Shown here: in pieces, positions 1 through 6,292 of the stretch | How positions within the stretch are numbered: the stretch's first letter is position 1 | Layout: the number at the start of each line of letters is the position of its first letter | NCBI GenBank assembly: GCA_937911935.1 | Contig: CALDQH010000023.1 | Location: 1 to 12,366 of the forward strand | Reading direction: 5' to 3' | Length of the DNA: 12,366 nt | Origin: an uncultured Bacteroidales bacterium | Lineage (GTDB): Bacteria; Bacteroidota; Bacteroidia; Bacteroidales; Paludibacteraceae | The notes under the pieces: model-generated | What the model was told of the DNA's origin: nothing | The model's input: only the letters and a program-made list of their open reading frames with translations | Databases searched by the model: none | Translations under genes and position numbers: made by a program

Positions 1-248
1 GTTAGCGCCCCTGCTTGCAACGAACCGTGAACTGCACCAGCGGCACCGCCTTCTGATTGCATTTCTTGTACCAAGACTGTTTCGCCAAAGATGTTTTTAC
101 GTCCGGCGGCAGCCCATTCATCTACGTATTCGGCCATGGTGGACGAAGGCGTAATGGGATAGATGGCAGCAACTTCCGAGAACATATACGAGATATGTGC
201 AGCGGCTTGGTTACCATCACATGTTAGAAATTTTTTTTCTTTTGCCAT
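1..248 (-). CDS. nifJ: Pyruvate:ferredoxin (flavodoxin) oxidoreductase, N-terminal fragment cut by window edge
   Basis: PFOR oxidatively decarboxylates pyruvate to acetyl-CoA in the cytoplasm and passes electrons to ferredoxin or flavodoxin, using thiamine pyrophosphate (TPP) and Fe-S clusters; it is a central enzyme of anaerobic metabolism. Only the first 82 residues are visible, all in the N-terminal pyrimidine-binding domain of the TPP site. The YPITPSSTMAE block (residues 30-40) and EMQSEGGAAGAVHG (62-75) are family hallmarks. Thr33 and Glu66 align with the Thr and Glu that contact substrate and activate TPP in the Desulfovibrio africanus enzyme. The ATG at 248-246 is a natural start because family proteins begin a few residues before the DGN motif. 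It lies 44 bp after the rho stop codon on the same strand, with no terminator or promoter match between them, so read-through from rho is possible. The rest of the gene (over 1,100 codons in the family) lies outside the window; nothing suggests a pseudogene. Confidence 0.93.
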   Translation of the reverse strand, partial: MAKEKKFLTCDGNQAAAHISYMFSEVAAIYPITPSSTMAEYVDEWAAAGRKNIFGETVLVQEMQSEGGAAGAVHGSLQAGAL

Positions 249-292
249 TTTTCTATAGAAATTAAATGTGAAATTATTGTTTGTATCTTAGA

Positions 293-1768
293 TTAGCCGT
301 TCATTGAGGCTAAAAATTCTTCGTTCGATTCGGTACCTTCTATTCTGGATTTTAAGAACTCCATGGCTTCGACCGAGTTCATGTCCGATAGATGGCGACG
401 CAATACCCACATGCGATTCAGGGTGCTATCTTCTAACAATAAATCGTCGCGACGTGTTCCTGATGCCATGATGTCGATGGCAGGGAAAATACGTCGGTTG
501 GATAGTTTGCGGTCCAATTGCAATTCCATGTTGCCGGTTCCTTTGAATTCTTCAAAGATAACATCGTCCATTTTAGAACCTGTTTCGGTTAGGGCTGTGG
601 CAATAATGGTTAGACTACCGCCATTTTCGATGTTACGTGCAGCGCCAAAGAAACGTTTGGGTTTGTGTAAAGCATTAGCATCTACACCGCCTGATAATAC
701 CTTGCCCGATGCAGGAGCAGTGGTGTTGTAGGCACGTGCTAAACGGGTAATCGAGTCAAGCAAAATAACAACGTCATGACCGCATTCTACCATGCGTTTG
801 GCTTTTTCGTGTACAATCGATGCTACTTTTACGTGTTTTTCGGCAGGTTCGTCAAAAGTAGAAGAAACGACTTCTGCTTTTACGCTACGTGCCATATCCG
901 TAACCTCTTCGGGGCGTTCGTCGATAAGTAAGATAATCATATACACCTCGGGGTGGTTCTCTAAGATGGCATTTGCCAATTCTTTTAGCAATACGGTTTT
1001 ACCCGTTTTAGGTTGCGCTACAATGAGTCCGCGTTGACCTTTGCCGATAGGACTGAACAAATCGACAATACGGGTTGATAGGGTAGCGTGCTTGCCGTGG
1101 CTTAAGTCGAATTTCTCGTCAGGGAAAAGAGGGGTCAGGTGTTCGAATGGAACACGATCTCGCACGTACGAGGGGTCGCGTCCGTTAATTTTTTCGACGC
1201 GTACCAAAGGAAAATATTTTTCGCCTTCTTTGGGTGGACGGATTGGACCATCTACGGTGTCACCTGTTTTTAGTCCAAACAGCCTGATTTGCGATTGCGA
1301 TACATAAATATCGTCGGGCGAAGGAAAATAATCGTATTCGGGAGAGCGCAAGAAACCATAACCATCTTGTACGATTTCCAAAACACCCGTTCCACGGATG
1401 ATGTCGTCAAATTCGTATGGTTTTTCGTGTGTTTTTTCGCTCTTTTCGTTTTTTTCTGTTTTGTCGTTTTTTTCTGGCTTTTCTGCCTTCTCTTGACGAG
1501 CTAATTTGTCGGCAATTGTTTCCATCTCAATTCCTTGCATCTCGTCTTCGGTTGTAGGAGCTGCTGTTGTTTCTACGTTTTCGGTTGTGGGTACAACTTC
1601 TTCGGCTACTTTTTTACGTCTGGTTTTGGTAGCTTTAACGGGCTCTTGGGTGGTTTCTGCAAGGGGAGTGTCTGTTGTAGCGGATGCAACAGAAGCAGGT
1701 AGTTCCACTTTTTCGGCGGTACGTTTAATTCTTTCTCGCTTTTTCTTTACAACAACTTCTTCGGCCAT
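293..1768 (-). CDS. rho: Transcription termination factor Rho
   Basis: Rho is the hexameric RNA-dependent ATPase that ends transcription at rut-containing transcripts. The protein has 491 residues from the ATG at 1768. Residues 1-120 are low-complexity and charged, with a Lys/Glu-rich stretch of repeated EK-type units at 93-117. The cold-shock-like primary RNA-binding domain covers about 125-195 (GYGFLRSPEYD, PDDIYVS, GPIRPPKEGE). The RecA-type ATPase covers about 230-491: Walker A AQPKTGKT at 251-258, Walker B VVILLDS at 333-339, the Q-loop region ASGKVLSGGVD at 353-363, and the R-loop region around FKGTGN at 408-413. All catalytic motifs look intact. The open frame extends upstream to a TTG at 1888, but that codon lies upstream of the predicted transcription start and its translation has no Rho character, so the ATG is preferred. 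Unusually, the N-terminal helix bundle (Rho_N) seen in most Rho proteins is not recognisable. The gene has its own promoter and a leader of about 90 nt. Confidence 0.97.
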   Translation of the reverse strand: MAEEVVVKKKRERIKRTAEKVELPASVASATTDTPLAETTQEPVKATKTRRKKVAEEVVPTTENVETTAAPTTEDEMQGIEMETIADKLARQEKAEKPEKNDKTEKNEKSEKTHEKPYEFDDIIRGTGVLEIVQDGYGFLRSPEYDYFPSPDDIYVSQSQIRLFGLKTGDTVDGPIRPPKEGEKYFPLVRVEKINGRDPSYVRDRVPFEHLTPLFPDEKFDLSHGKHATLSTRIVDLFSPIGKGQRGLIVAQPKTGKTVLLKELANAILENHPEVYMIILLIDERPEEVTDMARSVKAEVVSSTFDEPAEKHVKVASIVHEKAKRMVECGHDVVILLDSITRLARAYNTTAPASGKVLSGGVDANALHKPKRFFGAARNIENGGSLTIIATALTETGSKMDDVIFEEFKGTGNMELQLDRKLSNRRIFPAIDIMASGTRRDDLLLEDSTLNRMWVLRRHLSDMNSVEAMEFLKSRIEGTESNEEFLASMNG

Positions 1769-1864
1769 AAAAATAGGTTTTGCTTGATGCAAAAGAGGAA
1801 TATTGATTACTAGTTTTGGATAAGAGCAAAAACAGCAGTTGAGAGTTCTTGCTTTCTGAACACG

Positions 1865-1896
1865 CAAAATTATAAATAAAATTGTCAATCACCAAA
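1865..1896 (-). promoter_or_regulatory. Bacteroidota-type promoter of rho
   Basis: On the minus strand the region reads TTTG (1896-1893), a 20-bp spacer, then TAATTTTG (1872-1865). This matches the Bacteroidota housekeeping consensus TTTG-N19to21-TAnnTTTG exactly. Transcription should start near 1858, leaving a leader of about 90 nt before the rho ATG at 1768. The element lies about 10 bp after the amylase terminator, so rho is insulated from the upstream gene. The leader is long enough to hold autoregulatory signals, but no clear structure is visible in it. Confidence 0.8.
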
Positions 1897-1905
1897 AAAA
1901 GCAAC

Positions 1906-1935
1906 AAAAAAGGCAACCCGAAGGTTGCCTTTTTT
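1906..1935 (-). terminator. Intrinsic terminator with UUCG tetraloop after the amylase gene
   Basis: On the minus strand a GGCAACC / GGTTGCC stem closes a TTCG loop (C-UUCG-G, an exceptionally stable RNA tetraloop). It is flanked by six A and six T that extend the stem to 13 bp and supply the U-tract. It starts 38 bp after the amylase stop codon. The A/T flanks make it symmetrical, but the gene upstream of it is the leftward amylase. Confidence 0.92.
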
Positions 1936-1973
1936 ACAATATTACTACAATCTGTTGGATTGTCTAATGGTTC

Positions 1974-4262
1974 TTATTTTTTGATTAGTTTTTGTACAGC
2001 TTTTTCGCCGTTTTCAAACAAGATTTCAACCAAGTACATCGATGGAGCCAATCCATTTAGGTCTAACTCGTTAGAAGTAGCTGTGGCTACTGGCATACCG
2101 CTCAAGGTACGAATGGTTACGTAATTTACTTCTTGATTGCTCAAGATGGTTGCGTTGCCGTCTGCTGGGTTAGGATAGATGCTAACTTCGGTAGAAGTGC
2201 CCTCTTCAATGTCAGTAGGTTTGCCATTGTTGGCGCAGTTGGTACCTTCGCCGATGTACATGCTGTCATTTTCGAACATCATTTTGATGTAGAAGTTGTA
2301 ACAGCCAGCGGTATTACAGGTAACTTTGTCGGTACCTGCTGTAAAGTTTTCGAATGCACCGTACGATTCAATAGCCATTACCCAACCAGCGTCGTTGTTA
2401 AGGTCGTAGGTAACAAATGTATCACCTTGGTTAAGTTGAACAGAAACCATGAATTCGTCGTGATCCGAGTGTGCTGATTTGCCCATAAAGGTGGCTTCGT
2501 AGTCGGTAGTTCCGTTTACGCGGATGCTGTATCTGTATTCGCTTGGAAGGCCTCCCGTGTTGCCGCCTGTATTGCCGCTGTCATCGCCAGAGTCAGAACC
2601 GCCACCCGAGCAGTTGGTGCCTGCGCCGATGTACATAATGTCGTTTTGGTACATCATTTTGATGTAGAAATCGTAGCAACCGGTTTTGTTGCAAGTTACG
2701 CTTTTTGCGCCTGCTGTAAAGTTAGCTGATTCGCCACCATCTTCAATTTTCATCACCCAACCAGCTTTGTTTACAAGGTCGTAGGTTTCGAAAGTGTCGC
2801 CAGCATTTAATTTTACAGAAACTTTGTATTCTTCGTGATCTGAGTGAGCAGCTTTACCCATGTAGGTTGCTTCGTAGTTTGTTTTGCCGTTTACGCGGAT
2901 AGCGTAGCTATAGCTGGTTGTGCCACCAGTGTTACCGCTATCATCACCACCTGTATTGCCACCTGTGTTGCCGCTATCGTCGCCTGGGTTTGGATCAATT
3001 TTGGTGCTGGTGTAATATGCCCAACCAGTTCCGTTACATGCTACGGAATAACCGTCTGGAGTGCCTGACCATGAACCAACGCGGCAGATAAGTGTACCTT
3101 TGGTACCAACGGCTTTTGATTCGTAATAACCGCTTGTATTGGTAACAACAACATTCGAGTTGCTGTTTACGCCCATCGCTTTACGGGTTGCAACCATTTT
3201 TTTGATAGCAGCCTTGTTGCTTTTCCAGTGTTTCCAGAATACGCAAGGAACGCCAGCTGCCGAAAGCATAATCGCATTGGCTTGTTCGATGTTTCCTTTG
3301 TATTCCCAAGGCCATTCGTGAGGAGTAGCTGTATCGTGGTTGTCGATAAAGGTAACTGCGTATTGACGCATGCCAGCGTTGTGAATCAAACCGGCAGGAC
3401 GTTTGGTTTGACCGTCCATCCAAGCTAATTCGTTATAGTTGCCACCGCCACCCCAGTTGTAGATAGCTTGTTTAAAGCAGAAGTCGAATACCAACGATGT
3501 TTTACCAGTGCCGTTAACCCAACCTGCCAAATCGTCGTAGTTTGATTGATAAAACTCACCTACCGAGAAATAAGGTTTGGTTGCGGTGTTGTATTCTTTG
3601 GTGTATTTAGGGTCGTAACCTTTTACAAGGTCGTAACGGAATCCGTCAAAACCAATAAGTTCTTTTAACCAATTTAGGTATGCTTTTACAGCAGTTCTAA
3701 CTTCGTTTTTGCTGTGAGCCAAGTCGCGAGCTGCAGAATAACCGCCCCACATATCGCCTTGCACATTCCATTTGTAGTCGTAGTCAGAGCAAGAACCGTT
3801 GCTGTTTTCGTCGTCTTTGGTAATACAGTAATTAGGAATTTTGTGTTTGCCAAATTTGTTGAAATCGTCTTCTGGGAAATCGCCACCAGCACTGTTACCT
3901 GCGCGGTGGTTGATAACGATGTCGGCAATTACTTTACAGTCTTTTGCGTGTAAGCTTTTAATAAGGGCCATCAATTCTGATAGTCCGCCCCATGATGAAG
4001 ATAAACTGCTCCATTTCCAGGGGTGGTAGCCCATGTTCATGCCACCGCCACCTTCGGCTGCAGATGCAGGTGGAAGCCAAACTAAGTCAAATGTTTCGCC
4101 GATTTCGGATGCTTGGCTGTTAAGTTGCGACCATTTGGTTTCGCCGTGCGAGTTCCAATAGAATGCCTGAAGCATCACATCTTCGGTTGCAAGGGGTACT
4201 TGTGCAAACAATGTACAAATGCTTGCAGCCCATAGCCCCATTAAGAAAGCAATCTTTTTCAT
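1974..4262 (-). CDS. Secreted GH13 alpha-amylase with duplicated C-terminal modules and type IX secretion signal
   Basis: This 762-residue protein is predicted to hydrolyse alpha-1,4-glucan (starch or glycogen) outside the cell or on its surface. A signal peptide covers residues 1-20 (cleavage likely at LFA|QVP). The GH13 barrel covers about 25-345: region I DIVINH at 114-119, nucleophile Asp211 in DGFRYD, acid/base Glu236 in VGEFYQ, and Asp310 in FIDNHD. It resembles the small plant-type and bacterial alpha-amylases, with a short C domain to about 420. Two near-identical modules follow (451-551 and 576-676), each preceded by a Gly/Asn/Thr/Asp-rich linker with DDSGNTGG units. They may bind starch, but I do not recognise their family. 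Residues about 693-762 (IYPNPADG, then LAPSMYLVEI and a KLIKK end) form a type A sorting domain of the type IX secretion system. The ATG at 4262 directly gives the signal peptide. The gene has its own promoter and terminator. No catalytic residue is missing. Confidence 0.95.
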   Translation of the reverse strand: MKKIAFLMGLWAASICTLFAQVPLATEDVMLQAFYWNSHGETKWSQLNSQASEIGETFDLVWLPPASAAEGGGGMNMGYHPWKWSSLSSSWGGLSELMALIKSLHAKDCKVIADIVINHRAGNSAGGDFPEDDFNKFGKHKIPNYCITKDDENSNGSCSDYDYKWNVQGDMWGGYSAARDLAHSKNEVRTAVKAYLNWLKELIGFDGFRYDLVKGYDPKYTKEYNTATKPYFSVGEFYQSNYDDLAGWVNGTGKTSLVFDFCFKQAIYNWGGGGNYNELAWMDGQTKRPAGLIHNAGMRQYAVTFIDNHDTATPHEWPWEYKGNIEQANAIMLSAAGVPCVFWKHWKSNKAAIKKMVATRKAMGVNSNSNVVVTNTSGYYESKAVGTKGTLICRVGSWSGTPDGYSVACNGTGWAYYTSTKIDPNPGDDSGNTGGNTGGDDSGNTGGTTSYSYAIRVNGKTNYEATYMGKAAHSDHEEYKVSVKLNAGDTFETYDLVNKAGWVMKIEDGGESANFTAGAKSVTCNKTGCYDFYIKMMYQNDIMYIGAGTNCSGGGSDSGDDSGNTGGNTGGLPSEYRYSIRVNGTTDYEATFMGKSAHSDHDEFMVSVQLNQGDTFVTYDLNNDAGWVMAIESYGAFENFTAGTDKVTCNTAGCYNFYIKMMFENDSMYIGEGTNCANNGKPTDIEEGTSTEVSIYPNPADGNATILSNQEVNYVTIRTLSGMPVATATSNELDLNGLAPSMYLVEILFENGEKAVQKLIKK
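2235..2537 (-). repeat. Second copy of the ~101-residue module in the amylase
   Basis: Residues 576-676 run from YRYSIRVNG to the GTNC end and have the same length as the first copy, with all three Cys (649 region, 654 and 676) kept. Differences are mostly conservative surface changes, which suggests duplication followed by drift under selection to keep the fold. Confidence 0.85.
2610..2912 (-). repeat. First copy of a ~101-residue module in the amylase
   Basis: Residues 451-551 run from YSYAIRVNG to the GTNC end. By hand alignment they match residues 576-676 at 71 of 101 positions without gaps. The module has three conserved Cys (524, 529, 551) and motifs AHSDH, GDTF, AGWVM, NFTAG and FYIKMM. 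The position after the catalytic domain suggests carbohydrate binding; the family is not recognised. Confidence 0.85.
2919..2981 (-). repeat. Glycine-rich linker repeat in the amylase gene
   Basis: This stretch encodes tandem GDDSGNTGG and GNTGG units (residues 428-448) between the catalytic part and the first C-terminal module. A related linker (residues 556-571, around 2550-2597) separates the two modules. The short direct DNA repeats could allow linker length to change by slippage or recombination. Confidence 0.7.
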
Positions 4263-4306
4263 AGAATAAAAAATATTTAGGGTTTATGATATGCACATAA
4301 TCGTTG

Positions 4307-4338
4307 CAAAGTTACGGAGAATTTTTGATACCCGCAAA
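4307..4338 (-). promoter_or_regulatory. Bacteroidota-type promoter of the amylase gene
   Basis: The minus strand reads TTTG (4338-4335), a 20-bp spacer, then TAACTTTG (4314-4307), an exact match to TTTG-N20-TAnnTTTG. Transcription should start near 4300, giving a leader of about 38 nt before the ATG at 4262. No obvious operator is visible next to it. Confidence 0.8.
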
Positions 4339-4366
4339 CGATGTAGGATGTTTAACATTTTAATTT

Positions 4367-4456
4367 AGTTCGCTACGCTCACGTGTAATCGTGTAATCGT
4401 TTATTTGTTCGTTTCGCTCACGATGAATCGACTAATCGTATTTTTTCGATTCATCG
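4367..4456. repeat. Intergenic repeat cluster with an 11-bp inverted repeat, amylase-truA gap
   Basis: The 262-bp gap between truA and the amylase gene holds no gene. Besides the amylase promoter it contains an imperfect direct repeat of about 25 bp (4367-4391 and 4406-4430, both with a TTCG..CGCTCACG core and ending in AATCG), a doubled GTGTAATC (4383-4398), and a perfect 11-bp inverted repeat, CGATGAATCGA at 4421-4431 and its complement at 4446-4456, with a 14-nt loop. There is no U-tract right after the hairpin on either strand, so it is not a canonical terminator. The function is unknown; it looks like small dispersed intergenic repeat material. Confidence 0.6.
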
Positions 4457-4484
4457 ATTCGACGATTTAACGATTGTTCAGGCT

Positions 4485-4498
4485 AAGCGACAAGTGAC
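4485..4498. repeat. Left arm of a 14-bp inverted repeat flanking truA
   Basis: The 14 bases at 4485-4498 (aagcgacaagtgac) are the exact reverse complement of 5292-5305, on the other side of truA. Both lie in stretches of short TCGT/GACGA-like units. The two arms enclose exactly one gene. Confidence 0.7.
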
Positions 4499-4524
4499 GA
4501 GCGATGAATGACGAGCGACAGTCA

Positions 4525-5256
4525 TCAATACGTTACGTCCGTAAGGTACAAAGCGTGAGCAGGCGCAGAGGTACCTGCTTGGCAGCGGTCTTTGCTTTCG
4601 ATGATGCGTTTAAAATCATCGATGGTAATTTTTTGTGAACCAACTTGCAATAATGTTCCCACAATGGCACGTACCATGTTGCGCAGAAAACGGTTGGCTG
4701 TAATGGTAAATACCCATTTATGCTCGTCAATTTGCGTCCATTGGGCGTGGGTAATGGTGCAGTTGTTGGTTTTTACGTCGGTATGTAGTTTGCTAAAACT
4801 GGTAAAATCGATGTAGTTGAATAGAGCCTGGGCGGCATCGTTCATTAAATCAAAGCGTAGCGTAGGAGTTACCTGTAAGCTTTGGTCTTTGATGAAGGCA
4901 TCTTTGTGGGTATGCACAAAGTATTGGTAGGTGCGCGATGTGGCATCAAAGCGGGCGTGCAAATCATTTGCGACTTGTTCTATTTTAAAGATGGCGATGT
5001 CGGCTGGTAGATAGACATTAAGGCGCTTGACTACGTGCTCTGCATCAAAAAGGATGTCTGTGTCAAAATGGGCAGTCATGAAGCGGGCATGTACCCCAGC
5101 ATCGGTGCGTCCTGCGCCAGTTAGGGCAATGGTCGTACGCATTAGGGTGCTCATAGCGTCCTCTAATGTTTCTTGCACGCTACTGCCATTGGGTTGGCGT
5201 TGCCATCCGTGGTAGCCTGCACCGTTGTACTGAAAATAGATAAAATACCTGCTCAT
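4525..5256 (-). CDS. truA: tRNA pseudouridine(38-40) synthase TruA
   Basis: TruA converts uridines 38-40 in the anticodon stem-loop of many tRNAs to pseudouridine, acting as a cytoplasmic homodimer. The 243-residue length is usual for the family. The catalytic motif GAGRTDAGVHA lies at residues 47-57, with Asp52 as the nucleophile. Other family marks are YNGAGYHGWQRQPNG (10-24), the SRTYQYFVHT strand, the FTSFSK block, and FLRNMVRAIVGTLLQVG near the C-terminus. The ATG at 5256 gives the standard MSRYFIYFQYNG start. It lies 85 bp after pdxB on the same strand. That gap is filled with repeats and has no TAnnTTTG match, so truA is probably transcribed with the S46-like gene and pdxB. Nothing looks damaged. 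Confidence 0.96.
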   Translation of the reverse strand: MSRYFIYFQYNGAGYHGWQRQPNGSSVQETLEDAMSTLMRTTIALTGAGRTDAGVHARFMTAHFDTDILFDAEHVVKRLNVYLPADIAIFKIEQVANDLHARFDATSRTYQYFVHTHKDAFIKDQSLQVTPTLRFDLMNDAAQALFNYIDFTSFSKLHTDVKTNNCTITHAQWTQIDEHKWVFTITANRFLRNMVRAIVGTLLQVGSQKITIDDFKRIIESKDRCQAGTSAPAHALYLTDVTY

Positions 5257-5291
5257 GTTATCTGTTGCTCGTCGTTCGTCGTTTGTCGTTT

Positions 5292-5305
5292 GTCACTTGT
5301 CGCTT
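5292..5305. repeat. Right arm of the 14-bp inverted repeat flanking truA
   Basis: Bases gtcacttgtcgctt at 5292-5305 are the exact reverse complement of 4485-4498. The arm sits in a run of CGTTTGT/CGTCGTT-like units (about 5268-5307), next to the TAACTCC tandem repeat. Confidence 0.7.
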
Positions 5306-5307
5306 GT

Positions 5308-5340
5308 TAACTCCTAACTCCTAACTCCTAACTCCTAACT
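5308..5340. repeat. Heptanucleotide tandem repeat (TAACTCC) x4.7
   Basis: Four perfect copies of TAACTCC (5308-5335) plus TAACT (5336-5340) begin just after the pdxB stop codon. On the transcribed minus strand the unit reads GGAGTTA, so the truA leader carries AGGAG four times, about 55-80 nt before the truA ATG. That is too far to act as a ribosome-binding site there. Copy number may vary between strains. Confidence 0.9.
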
Positions 5341-5341
5341 T

Positions 5342-6292
5342 TTAATAAACTATATTATCCCTCCTTATTGGATAATGGTTTCTAAAACTTTCAAAAAGTT
5401 CGGGATGTGCTTTAAGGGCATCGCTTTCTGCTTGCACGCAATAGGGTATGCCTTTTTGCCCCGGTATATCTAAGTGTATATTTTTGTCGATACCAAAATA
5501 ACGACAAATAGCCTCTACTGCCATGCGGGTGCCGTTTGCTTTGCCATCTACCGAGTATCCTGCTATGTGTGGAGTGCCTATAGCCACCTTGTTTAATAAG
5601 GGTATTGAGATATGAGGTTCGTTTTCCCAACAGTCCAATACCACATTACCGGTATAGTCGAGTAGGGCTTGCGTGTCGCACACTTCGCCTCTGGCAGCAT
5701 TGATAATGAGAGGCTTGTGTTGACAGTTTTGCAAAAACGGGGCGTCAACCAGGTGATGCGTATCGCTTGTTAAAGGAACATGAAACGTTAGGATGTCGCA
5801 AACTTGCTGTAATTCGCTCAAGGTTTTAAAAGGTATGTGAGGCTCGTTTTGGGCTCGTGGTGGGTCGTTGAGCAATACGGTCATGCCCAAGTCAGTTGCC
5901 ATTTTAGCAACTCGGCTACCTACGTTGCCCACACCCACAATACCAAGGGTTTTACCCGATAAACCTGTTGGGAATAGGGTAGTTAAAACGGCATGTATGT
6001 AGTTGACCACGCTGTTTGCATTGCATCCAGGACAGTTGGTCCATTCAATTTTGTTTTGTGCGCAATATTCCGTATCGATGTGGTCGTAGCCAATGGTGGC
6101 AGTAGCGATAAAACGTACGCTGCTACCTTGCAGCAAAGCTTGGTTGCATTTGGTACGTGTACGAATAATCAGTGCATCGGCATCTTTTACCGCATCGGCA
6201 GTAATGTCATCAGGCGATAGGTAAACCACGTTGGCAACATCGTCCAACAATCCTTTTAAAAAAGGTATGTATGCATCGGCTACTATTTTCAT
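5342..6292 (-). CDS. pdxB: Erythronate-4-phosphate dehydrogenase PdxB
   Basis: PdxB oxidises 4-phospho-D-erythronate to the 2-oxo acid, the second step of the DXP-dependent pyridoxal 5'-phosphate (vitamin B6) pathway. The 316-residue protein belongs to the D-2-hydroxyacid dehydrogenase family. The Rossmann motif GIVGVGNVGS lies at 117-126 and Asp143 is placed for NAD binding. The catalytic triad is Arg201 (NAARGE), Glu225 (ENEP) and His242 (PHIAG). The PGCNANSVVNYI block (88-99) separates PdxB from other family members. It is shorter than E. coli PdxB (378 residues), so the C-terminal dimerisation domain is reduced or absent; catalytic parts are intact. The ATG overlaps the S46-like stop codon as ATGA (6292-6289), which indicates translational coupling. 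Other dehydrogenases of the superfamily (SerA-like) are the only alternative; the Cys-Asn-Ala signature argues against them. Confidence 0.93.
   Translation of the reverse strand: MKIVADAYIPFLKGLLDDVANVVYLSPDDITADAVKDADALIIRTRTKCNQALLQGSSVRFIATATIGYDHIDTEYCAQNKIEWTNCPGCNANSVVNYIHAVLTTLFPTGLSGKTLGIVGVGNVGSRVAKMATDLGMTVLLNDPPRAQNEPHIPFKTLSELQQVCDILTFHVPLTSDTHHLVDAPFLQNCQHKPLIINAARGEVCDTQALLDYTGNVVLDCWENEPHISIPLLNKVAIGTPHIAGYSVDGKANGTRMAVEAICRYFGIDKNIHLDIPGQKGIPYCVQAESDALKAHPELFESFRNHYPIRRDNIVY

Noticed and set aside
1..248. Truncated PFOR as a pseudogene
   Set aside because: The frame is open to position 1 and simply continues past the window edge.
250..261. 12-bp palindrome TTTCTATAGAAA just upstream of the PFOR start
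   Set aside because: Too short and A/T-rich to claim an operator; likely chance.
363..1787. Series of open frames antisense to rho
   Set aside because: Each is a shadow of the conserved rho frame, with no family resemblance, promoter or start context.
1769..1888. N-terminal extension of rho to an in-frame TTG at 1888
   Set aside because: The extension crosses the predicted transcription start and promoter and its translation shows no Rho-like sequence; the ATG at 1768 is better.
4421..4456. 11-bp inverted repeat as truA terminator
   Set aside because: The loop is 14 nt, the stem is A/T-rich, and no U-tract follows on either strand.
5268..5340. CRISPR-like appearance of the repeats between pdxB and truA
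   Set aside because: The repeats are contiguous short units without spacers, and no cas genes are present.
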